Shown here one piece after another: positions 23,801 through 35,800 of a DNA stretch of 64,000 bases (its first letter is position 1; the number at the start of each line of letters is the position of its first letter). The notes under the pieces are model-generated. The model saw only the letters and a program-made list of their open reading frames with translations, searched no databases and was not told the DNA's origin. The stretch lies in contig OW804096.1 in the NCBI GenBank assembly GCA_942159475.1, positions 89,631,784 through 89,695,783 of the forward strand. The letters run 5' to 3'. The stretch is from Sthenelais limicola. Its lineage: Eukaryota; Annelida; Polychaeta; Phyllodocida; Sigalionidae. The translations under genes were made by a program, and so were the position numbers.

Positions 23801-26800
23801 TAAACTCTGATTTGGGGGCTTGGTAAAGAGGACCCACAGTTGGGCTCCTAGGGGGACCCAAAGTGAAATCCAATTTAGTGAAACTTGGCCTAGTGAGAGG
23901 CATTTTTAGTCTCGTGAAGACTGGAAAAAAGCCCTAGGTAAAACAAAATTTCTGACAACAATGGGTGTCTGGCCAAAAGGCAAAAATAAAGTTAAAAAGG
24001 CGGGGTAAAGGATAGCTATCTGCAGTGAAAAAACGTTTTAAAAGTAACTTCTATCAATTTGTAAACTCTCTATGACTAGCCTACAAACACATCTCCTCCA
24101 AACTTGCACAATGTCATGTCATGCCCTGTGAATGATCACTCAGGCATGTACACGACCTTGTGTGGATGATTGTCTTCAAAAGTAAGAGAAATGTGCCAAC
24201 AGGCAAGGCAAAAAGCCAGAAAGTAAAAATTCCCAAAGTGATTAAATAATTAAAAGGAAAAAATAAATAATTTAAAAACAGTTTCACAAAAGTGAACATA
24301 AGTTAATAAAATAGAACATAAAAATGAAGGTAGTCGACCAAAGATTGCTAACAGCAAGGCAAAAACCGCTCTTTCCAGCATTACATAAACATAAATAAAT
24401 AATAAATCATTCAGAGCGTGGTTCATACATCAACCTTGCTGTCTAGAGCGAACAAGTTTAACCTTGCCGCCTATGACGTCCCCGCGCTCAGCATGACGGC
24501 CTATGGCGCCCGGTCGGTGAAAAATAATATGGGTCGTCTATAGCGACCAACACAAAAGGGGCGCATATTGATTCATCTCCTTTCTCGTCTCTCCCCCTCC
24601 TACAATGACGTCTGCTGAAAGCGCTATGCGGTGAACCAAAAACATTTCAGAAGTCGATTCTCAAATCGGAAAGGTAGCTAATTTTAAAAATAAAAATTTA
24701 CAAAATGGCTAATAACTAGCTTAATTATGTACCGATTTTAATCTCGACTTCACCAACGGGGTTCTCTAAATAGGTAGAACACCTTACAACTTTAAATTTT
24801 TGAATTTGGAACATTGGGTCTAAAAGTGCGACTGGGTGCGACCAAAACCTGGTCTCATTGAGACCAGAATCAAGGCGGAGTTGAGACTTGCATATTGATT
24901 CATCTCCTTTCTCGTCTCTCCCCCTCCTACCAAAACTTTTTCCTCAAAGAAAAAATAGTAAATACTATGAGTAAAATCCACATCTGTACATTATCTCCTC
25001 TATGGGAGTTTCCATAGGAAATGACTCATTGCTTGTGAGATTTCGTGGTAAATAGAACAGCAAAGTAAACATACAAATACAACGACACCACACAAATACA
25101 AAAACAATGCAATTGTTTCAAAGAAATACAGAAAAGAGAAAAACAGACCCAAAAGTTTAGATCTGTGAAATCGTTGAAAGTTATCAACGAGCTAACCAAG
25201 TCAAAAGTTTAAAATTCAAAAATTTAAAAATACAGGAAAAATCAGTGAAACCAACTGGAAGTAAAACATGGTCAAAAGGCATATTATAAACAGTACAACT
25301 AGCAGCACAGAGGCTGTAAGTGAGACCTACAAAACAGATGTTATTGTTTTGCTTCCTCATTCAAATACCCAGCTATAAATACACCACATACCAGAGAAAC
25401 AAGGCCAGATATACTCTAGGTCGGTAGAATAATAAAATACCTCATGGGGTCGTGCTGTGACCCCAGTCACCACAACTGGGTGACCCACATATTTGGTCAC
25501 ACACTGAAACAGCTGTATCAGTCTATATAGCAGATTAGACAAGAGAGAAAAAATAAATCAACAGAAGAACTGCTTTTAGGAAAAAACTAGACGTTTTTCT
25601 CATCTCTCTCATGGAGATCTGAGAAAGAAACGCATTTGTTTCTCAGACCTGCCCCATTGCCTACACTTGCTAAAGAAATATTGCTTGAGGTTAATCCTCT
25701 TTTTCGAACGACTAAGGGGGGTTTTTAGCAAAATCTGCACAGCTCTAGAGTTCTTTGGGACCCAAAATAGAGCTCAAATCTTCTCCTGACTTGCCAAGGC
25801 TGTTTTTAGCCTAAAAGAGGAATAAAAAGGGATTTTAACAGCTGTCGGCAAAGTTACTCTAAACACTTTGCCTTGGCTGGGTACCAAAAGGTCATCACTC
25901 CATTCAAGGAAAATAAATCTCCTCAAATGGCAGCAAGAAATCTCTGCTTCTGCAGAGACTACTACAGGAGCAAGAGATTTGACCATCGCATTATGAGAAA
26001 AAATTGAACTGACCAATGGAAAATCAAAAGTTTCCACTGCTCTGTAATCGCAAGTGAAGCATAGGGGTGTCCAACATCTCGTTTCTCCCTCCACAGCAAA
26101 TCATGTTCAAAAAAATTCTATAAGTCCAAATCTTTCTTAAGACAAATATTAGCAAAATACAGAGGCAAATGGAAACCAAATAACCAGAATAATCGTAGTA
26201 AAAAGAATAATAATTAAAGGAAGAATCAGTGATAGACTTGGCATTCGGTGAAAACACGACATTAGCAGCCTCCAGATCAGTTAAATTCATAATAGTAAAA
26301 GCATCTGCCTGGCGCACAATTGGAAAAATAGCTCCCAAACGATGCATCTTACAGAATAAATAAATACACATTATTGTGTTAAAAAGGCTGATCATTGTAG
26401 CAGTAATGCCCACCGAATGATGTTTAGGAAGATTCTGCAGAGAGACCTTCAAATTTTCCCAAATTTCTTTTACTTTTCGTTGCTTTTCGATCATGTCCTT
26501 TACCGCTGGTCTTAAATCAATACCTTTATTTATTAAATCGTCTCCAAGGTGACCTAAATGTTTTCTAATTTCCTCGGAGGTAGGTAAATTTAATTCAACA
26601 GGAGCATGAAAGATTTCTGCCCCAGAGATATTTAAAATATCGATTCCAAAAGAAGCAGCCATAGGCATATTAAAACCTGTTTTGATCCTAATATGAGCAA
26701 TTTCTGGCTCTTCGCAGTCAATTTGATTATTTTCCAAGACAACATTATCGAATTTCAAAACACATCGGCAGGGCAAAGACACAACAAGAAAAGGGGGGAC

Positions 26801-29800
26801 TCTAATCTCCTTGTTATGACCCCCAGGGCACTCAAACCTCGCCGTCTGGCCTGCCCCAACGATGACATGGCTGTCATTACCCACTGATACGTGAGTCAGG
26901 GGCACAGGCACGTTGAGGGACGAGTGGTAAGGGCACAGTTCAAGGGCTGAAGTTACATTATCAAAGAAAAGGGACGATAAACATGACCAAAGTTTAACAG
27001 ATCTCAAAATAATAGATTCTCTGCAAAACCTACCATAATCCAAGTCGACACATGTCTCCATAAATTCATTGTTTAGTTCCATGTACTGGGTCTGATCCTT
27101 AGAGATGGCAAAATATTTTGAGGCAAACACCAGTCTAGTAAATCCAGAGGCATTGTGAGAATGGCTATGTAAGGGCAAAGGAATAAAAATGGGTCTAAAA
27201 AGGGAAAAAACTTTTCTAGGAGCCACAATGACCCCCAGAGAAATAAAAATTCGGTCTTTATCCACATGGAAATTTAGCAGAGAATCCCTGTCCAAAGTAG
27301 TTACCATATGGTAACCTTCAGGCAAGGATTCCCACAAGACTCCTCTAGCCCTGTCCAGACTCCTGTCCTCTACGAGATCCAACGACACATGCCCCTCTAA
27401 TAAACCCTCGATCGCTGTCAGCACTTTCCTCACTGTTCCCACGTATTGAGCCTGAGCCACGATGTCAAGGGTGGTTGCAGAGAGGAAAGACAGCTTTCTA
27501 AAGTTGAGGTGCATGAATCGTATGGCAGACAGGAGCTCTCCAGAGCTAGTATTAGCCACAGTACCAATAGTCGCTGTTAAATTTAAAATCAAATTGTCTA
27601 CTTCCAGCAAATGTTCCAGAGAAAAATCCAAAAGCAAATTCCATTGATGACTTTATCTCGTGCCTCTTGTGTTTCCTCAATAGTTCCAACTCCTCCTGAC
27701 ATTATTCGCACAGCTTTATTGAAATCAGCTAACTCATCCTCAGTGGCCACACCAAAAAGTTTTCTTGCAATTTTTCCTACCCCAGGCATGACAGATCGTT
27801 TGGATCTTGTAGAGTGATCAGCCTCCAAAGTTTCCATAATAGAAGAAAACTTGAAAAATGTCCCATTTGCAATTCTATATAGACGATTTTGCATGTAATT
27901 AATTGCAATGCAGTCCTCCTCTTGTATTCCTAGTCGAACAGAATCGCAAAGGGAAGGCATAACAGGGTCTTCTACCCTAGGCAAGGGTAGGTCCAAAATC
28001 ACAGACTTTTGTTGGCAATTGACCACGATGTCCTGCTCTCTGTATAGGAAAACACCCATGTTTTGTCGCAGCCTGTGTCTTGTAACAGACACAGTCGCTA
28101 CGACCAGCAGGAAAAGCACACTGTAAGTGAAAGAAAATCAGACACCCTCTCAGACAATTGCAAAAAGTTAAAAACAAATAATACAAACATAAAGAAAAAA
28201 TTGATCTCGTGCCTCTTGTGTTTCGTCGTGGTCGTGAATAAATAAACAACAACAAAAAAACTTTATCTCTCAGTGTCTTATTGGGTATTGTGTCTATCTT
28301 ATACCATCCTGATAAAGAAAAAATATTAACTAGAGTGAAATAGCTAACACCAAAGTCTATCTACTTGATTCAGTTAGACATTGGCTTCACACGATCCCCA
28401 TTGTCTAGGTGGGGAGTGGCAAAAGTTCTTAAGTTAGAAAATAAAATTTTAGTACAGAAAATAATTTAAAGTTCCTAGAAATCATTTCTAGATCATTAGC
28501 ATGGACGCTTAAATGAGTCGAACGACGAATTAGGTAACCAATTACAAGAGAAATCAAGATGAAAAGAAAAGAAAAATAGCAGAGAGCAACTCATACCTCC
28601 GTCTATCCATCTTGAATCTCCAGACCTTGAGTGATCGTGGTCTAGTCAGAGAAACCTTAGGGTAGTACCCATTACATTAACCCCTCCAGGGTGGATTGGT
28701 GCGGTACTAGGCCTGGCCACGTCCAGATTAAGTGTCAGGGGGGTTTCAATACAGTCCCCAACCCCTCATTGCTGGCTCAGTAGGTGACCCAGGCCCATTC
28801 CATCAAGGGAACACTAGGGTCTGTGGGGTGCACGAGAGGTTTGCAGCATGTGTGATGCCACGCCCCCCTGAGGGAAGGACTAAGTAACGCCCACGCCACG
28901 CGCATTCCTCTGCACTGAGGCTCACCCCACTCTAGCACCGGTACCTACGACTGTCCAAATCCTACCTTTAGTCCCTTCAGGGCGAGATTTGTCCTTTCAA
29001 ATCATCCACAGTTAACACAAGCCTCAAGGGAGGAATGGACAAGAATTTTTAAGTAAATTAACAGGTCCTCTCCCCTAAAATCTTCGCTTCATTGGCTCAC
29101 AAACGTTCTTACATGGTGATGACTAAGAAAAAGTCCAGAGAAAATGGCCTAAAGTCATCACATTCTGTACTAGAGAAAATAAAGATAAGAAATATCAACT
29201 TTAAAATGATAAAAAGTTTCAAAGTTTAAGAAAGTTTAAGAAAAACGCTCAAAATCGCACAAAAAATTCACTCAAAAACACTTGCAATTGTCATAAAAAT
29301 AGTCTGAAAATCACCAAGGAACAGAAACACTCATCCTACTACAAAACAGAAGGGTTTTAAGCACAATATCTCCCCCATATGACACCTCAGGCAGGCCAGA
29401 ATATCACAACAGGCAAGTGGGCACGCCCCCCTGCATGTTGCCATTTGAGATTCAGCAACAACAAAATAATTATTTCTGTTACCAAGTTGCCAAGGGTTGG
29501 CAAAAGTTTGCAGCAAGTTAGCAGCAAACAATGCCAAGTGACCAAGCTGCAAAAGGTTTGCAGTATTTGGCAACTAAAAGATTTCCAGAAAATAAATAAA
29601 TAAATAAAATAATGTCCCAAATCGCTCAGAAACAGAGCGTTTTCTTCTGAACTGGGAAATAAAAAGAAAAAATAAAATGATTTGGGTTGCTGTTTCTCTA
29701 GGCAGTGCCTAAAGCATCACATTATTGCTAGACGTGGTGATACATGGTGTCTAGCAAGGGAGAGCATTATGCCCATACTCCCAACTGGGCGATAAATTAA

Positions 29801-32800
29801 CGCTGAGCAGCCGGCTATTTATAGGTCTAGAGTCAAAAGCGCGGACGTCGGAGTGAACAGGTGTACGAGCTCAACACGTTAGCGTCTATGGGCGGGTGAC
29901 AAGAGGTGTCCAGATTGACTCTTTCCAGCTGGAAATATATTCACATAGGGAATGCTACTGCACACCGCATTGTTGCTTCCCCGAAGACGCTCGCCGGGCC
30001 CTGCTCGCTCCTGTGCCGTGAAAACCACCACTCTATGAGTCGGCCGCTCTCCCGATGAAACAAAAGCTGCCTAGGCTTGCTTCTACCGATAGGCTATTCC
30101 CCAGCCCTGGTATCCACACGCCTAGACTATGGCTAGATAAATACAAATAAATGAACTTATTTCCCCAACAATTTCTTGAGGAAATCTCGAGTATATTTTT
30201 TATTAACTAGTTTGAGGAATTGTACATGCACAGGTCGACTCAATATCTTGCCGCTGCTCAAATTCTTCAGTTTAGCAGTGAATTTTGATGGCCTTCTCAC
30301 CACTAAATAAGGTCCAGAATACTGGCTTTGTATTTTAGCACTCAAACCTTTCTTGAAGAAATGAACTTTGGCATACACCACACAACCAGGTTCGATATTG
30401 TCTAAATGAATCTTTCTGTCATACCTTTGCTTCATATTAACATTAGATCTTTCAATGTTCTTTTCTACTAGCTGGGTCAATTTTTCCCTGTTCTCATCCG
30501 CGTTCAACAGATGTTCCAGAATTGGTTTGATGGTATCTTTCACATCTATCAGACATGCCTGAGAAGGAATTTGACATTCACGCCCATATACTAGTGTATA
30601 AGGGGCTATTCCAGCACTGAAACTATCTGTGGCATTTAGAGCCATGACAATTCCTGGAACATAGAGATCCCAGTTCTCAGCATTTGCCAAGCAGAAGGTA
30701 CGCAGCCTCTCTCCCATCGATTTATTTTGTCTTTCAATGAGCCCATTTGAAGATGGCTTCCAGGGAGAGGAGAAAATCTGTTCTATTCTGAATTTTTTAC
30801 AGAATAAGGTGAAATCTTTCCCTGTAAATGTCGTCCCGTTGTCGCTGTAAATCTTACTTGGACAACCTACAGAACAGATAACTTTTTCAAAGAATTCATT
30901 CCTAAAACTTGCACTACTGATCGAATCAGTAGCCCAAGCAAATAAGAATTTTGTAGACATATCGATACAGGTTTGAATATAGCAATTTCCTGATTTGGTC
31001 TTTGTGATGGTACCTATAGAGTCAACCATAAAACATGAGAAGGGGCGTGGGGTGGGATCCCTAATCTCCATAGGCAGGCGGATAGTTCTATTCATTTTCT
31101 TTGAACTTAGGCATTCGTGGCAAATTGAAACATATTTCTCCACATCTGCTACCATAGTTGGCCAGAAAAACCTGCTGGAGATCAGATGAAGCATCTTAGT
31201 GATCCCCACATGTGCACCGACTACCCCATTATGGATCCTTTCCAGGAATTTATTAATCAGATCCTTGGGTATCACAATCTAGTACACCTGTGGTATCAGT
31301 CTATACCTCAGCTTCCCAGGAATTCGACACAGGAGGCCATTTCTCATAAAGAACTGTTCCTGGGACAGCAATATCCGCCTCGCTTCCTCATTCTCTGGGG
31401 GAAGCATTCCAGACTTGATGTAGTTGATCATTGATCTACAGGAAGGATCAGACATCTGTCCTGAAATGAGATCCTTAACTCCCACATCCTCGCCTCCTGT
31501 CAATTCCTCTGAATCCGACAGACGGGGGGTGGCTGATGCTATAGCCTTTCTTCTGTTGGCATTTTTACTGATCTTAGACCTAGAAAAATGTGGCAATTTA
31601 CTGCTTACCCTAGCCTGTTTATTCTTTATTGCCCTTTGCTTCCTCTTCCTCTCCTGATCCCTTGATCTTTGGAGGGCTTTTTCCTTAGATCTGTCCGTAT
31701 CCTGGCGTGTGGAGGATCTAGTTTCAATAGCCATAATGGCTTTCTCCCCACTCACTACAGGAATTCTAGGAGCTTCCTCCTCACATTCTTGGTCGTTGAC
31801 TGTGAGGTCCTCCTTCATGGAAATTATAGGAAGTGGCCTAAACATTCTTACAGGGTAATTTTGTACCACATCTTCCGGTCTAAAATATTTAATGGCATGT
31901 ACTTCAGAGAAAGCCACAGCTTTACTATGACCCCTGCTCTGAGGCACGTGGCTCTCCTTCCCCTCAAGGCTGTAATCTCGCCTGCTGAGAATATCAGCAA
32001 CCGTGTTCAGAGAACCCTTGAGATAAAGGATAGTGTACTCAAAGTTACTGAAAAAATCGAGCCATCTAGCCATCCAACCAGTAAGATTTTTCTTGCTATT
32101 TAAAGCAAGTAATGCTTGGTGATCTGTGTATATGGTGAAGGGCCTCCCCCAGATATAATGTTTGAACTTTTCCATAGCAAACTTCAAACCAGCTAGTTCC
32201 CTGTCAGAACAGCTATAGTTTCTCTCGCATTTTGTGAGGGCCCTTCCCTCGAATTCTATGGGTCTAAGAAACCCATTTCCATCTTTTTGATTTAAAGAAC
32301 AGCCAAGAGAAAAATTACTTGCATCACTTGTGATAAAAAAATTCCTTGGAATAATCTGGATGTGGTAGCAAGGCATTTTTACAAATGGACCTCTTGACGA
32401 GCTCAAAACTTCTCTCACTTTCAGGGTCCCATTTGAACTCTCTCTTCTTGCTGGTAATTTGGTACAGTGGTATCATGAGTTCACTAAAATTTGGAATGAA
32501 ATTTCTATAATAATTACACAGGCCACAGAAAGCCTTCACATCTTTGGCTTTCCTAGGTCTGGGGAAACTCCTGATAGCATCCACCTTACAATGCTCAGGT
32601 TGGAGACCTCGCCTGTTAATTACATAGCCTAAAAATGAAACAGATTCCAGACCAAAGAAACATTTTTCCTTCTTTAACCTAATGCCAGCTTTAACAAGAG
32701 TAGAAAATAAATTGTCTATACTCAGGAGGTGTTCCTCCCAGCTATCTGAAGCCAAAATTATGTCATCAATATAGCAACTAACATTAGGTATCCCTTCCAA

Positions 32801-35800
32801 GATCTGAGTCATCATAGCGTTGAAGCTTTTAGGGCTTGTTTTCAAACCCATTGGCATACTCGTGTACTGAAATATACCATCACACGTGGAAAAAGCTGTT
32901 ATATGGCGATCTTCTTTTCTCAACTTACATTGATAAAAACCATTATAACAATCGACCTTGGTAAAATACTTTCCACGCATTTCTCCAACCCTAGATATTA
33001 CCTCATCAGCTCTTGGAAAGGGTATAGCCTGAGGTAAAACTTCCGTGTTGACAAAACGAAAGTCCACGACGAGCCTATTCTTGACATTTCCTGATCTTCT
33101 TGAACCTGGTTTCTCTACTAAAAAACATGGGCTAGAAAACAAACCTTTACCATCTGTTTTTTCGATAATACCAGCATCTAGCTGTTCTTTCACTAGTTTT
33201 CTCAAAATCGTTGTCATTTGGGGATTGAGTCTATAAGGCATTTTATTAACAGGTCTAAAATTTTCTTTCAGATCAATTCGATGTTCATAATTCTCTGCAT
33301 GTATTATTGGTACCCCTTCCTTGTGGAAAACCTGATCGAATTTTAGCAGAATATCAAGTAGCTGAGTCTGTTGTTCCCTCGTGAGTTTCTCTGACATTTG
33401 ATATGAGCCCCCCACCGTCTGTATTTTGTCGGCCATGAGTGGCTCATATCGCTTATCACCCACAGCTGTCGACGCCTCAGTACTGCCTGACACGTGCCTA
33501 GCTCGTTTATCACACTGTGGGGGCTTGTTCGAAGCAAAGGGAAGAAATCGTTTTCATTTCTTACTCTAAAAAGGCCTAAAATATTTCCCATTCTTACCTT
33601 ACATTCGGTTTCTGATAAATTAGCAATGACAACTGGAATTGAATTGTTTTCATTAGCTCTTACCAGGCACCTTTTAGCAATAAAGGGAACAGGTCTACTC
33701 CTGTTTAAATTTTCTGTTATTCCTACCTTCCCATTGAGGTTTTGCAAGCCAGAAATACGAATAGAAAAAACATTCTCAGCTCTTGGTTTCAACACTCTTC
33801 TGTTCTCAACACAAATAAACCTTGGTTGGGATCACCAAACCTGATGTTTGCCTTGTACCTGTCAAGGAAATCGACACCAATAATCATAGCCCTTCTCAGG
33901 CCTGGAACAACATGTAACCATTCGACATAAGTTTCACCTCCTATTTCAAACACAGCTCTAATAGCCTTTCTGGCTATTTTATAATCACCATTTGCCATGT
34001 ACAGCTTTAAATACGTTTCAGCTACAATAAACAAGAGACACTGGCCCCAGTATCTACAAGGGTAGGAACAATATATTTTCCTACCTTAACCTCTACTCTG
34101 GCATCTGATAATTTTACCACGTTGAAAATTCTTCCCCTGGTCTTAGAAAGAGAAGTTAATTCCAACATGGTGTACATGATCTTATTTTTATTGCTGGGAT
34201 TCGAATAATTTGAGGAATTTGTCTCACTTACCCCTAGTTTTGTTCTGGGTAGTAATGGTAAAGTTGTTCTTGTGGAATTTCTGGACAGGTCAGGAAGGCT
34301 TCCTGACCTTCTCCCCCGTTTTTTTAATCGATTTGTTCACTATTGTCTATTGCTCCTGAGACTTCATTCACATGAAAAGCCTGTCCTCCCCTGTTCTCCT
34401 GGCTCTGGCTCCTTGGTTGACTCCTTTCCTTGGAGCCAAACCTAACATTGTTCTGTGGCCATGGAGAGTTATTCCAGCCCCTTCTATCTTGGCTGCCACT
34501 CCTGTTGGGAGGAAAACTTCTTTTTTCCTGGCTTTGCGACCTTGGCTGGCCAGAAAAATTATTGTTATATTGTTGATAAGAGGGTGGTGGAGCATAATAA
34601 GTTTGCTGGCTGGGAGGCTGGAAATTGCCTCTCTCTCTGCTCCTACCCCTATAGTTTTGCTGATTTTGGTAGGGATAAGAATTGTTATTGGGACGGTAGT
34701 TGGGGTTGTAGTTGTAGTTGGGGTTGTAGTTGTAGTTGGGGTTCTGATAGTAGTTAGGGTTAGGGTTGAATTGCCTATCCCTGCTCCTCCCCTGTTGGAA
34801 TCTATTTCTACTGGCACTTCTCTGATTTCCATTCAGGTATTGGTCTCTCCTGGACCTATCATCCTGTTGTCTGCCTATGTATGCTACCTCTGGCACCTTT
34901 TCAGCCACCTCCTTTTTCTCTGCTCTTGCCCCAATAACTGCTTCGAATTTAGCAGCAGAATCTGTGACAGCTGTTACCGTTTTAGGATTTTCTGCTGCCA
35001 CACACACCCTAATATCCTCCCTCAGCTTTCCCAGGAGGATATTTGCCCTTTCCCTTTCGGGAAGGCCAGATCTAGACAACAATTGGCTCATAATTTTGCA
35101 AAAAGCTTTGGTGTCCTGACCCTCTGTTTGAGTTCTGAAGGGGTAGTCCTTCATTCTCTCATCCAGTGTCAGGTCAGCAAATTTATCTAAGAAATCCCTT
35201 TTGAATGTAGGGTAGGGAACTCTAGTTCCATATTGTTTTGTAAAGCTATTGTAAAAAACAAGGGCCTCATCCGAAATATAGGGTTTTATGCCCACTACCC
35301 ACATTTCCTTTGGGAGCCCACTCCTTTCTGCATATTCTTCGAATTCTTCCATGAAGAATTCGCAACTGTATAATACAGTTGGTTCTTTAAAAATCTGGGG
35401 GGCTTTAAGAAACTTTTTCATGACATGGTCACTTATACCATTATTGAAACTACCCTTATTTCTTCTCTCAGATTGACTATCTATGAAACTTTTCATGAAG
35501 TCAAACGTATCCACTCTCATCTGCTTCATCTCCTGAAGCATAGCCAGCATAGGCTCCTGCTGAGAGACAAAAGGCTTCACCTCTTGTGGAGAAGTTTGGT
35601 AATTTTGCTGAGAGATAAAAGGCTTCATCTCTTGAGGAGAATTTTGGTAATTTTGTATATTTTGAGGATCGTTGAACAAATTTTGAGGAGTGTAAGGGCC
35701 CTGCTGGAAATGTTGGCCATTTGGGATAGAATTTTGCATAGGAATGTTTCGTTGCTGAGCAAATTGTTGCTGGTTAGGAGACAAGGGTGAACTTTGTGAC

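Noticed and set aside
29331..29620. Overlapping frames on both strands inside the LTR element
   Set aside because: Low-complexity ttggcaa/ttgcagc repeats. No support for coding.
34300..34340. Programmed -1 frameshift signal at the gag/pol overlap
   Set aside because: The A7 run lies after the gag stop, and no classic slippery heptamer precedes the stop. With other indels nearby, the overlap alone is not proof.
34700..34770. TTAGGG-like repeats
   Set aside because: They are codons of the Asn/Pro/Tyr repeat of Gag on the other strand.
34372..35190. 272-codon plus-strand frame
   Set aside because: Antisense shadow of the gag tail, whose own frame has capsid features.
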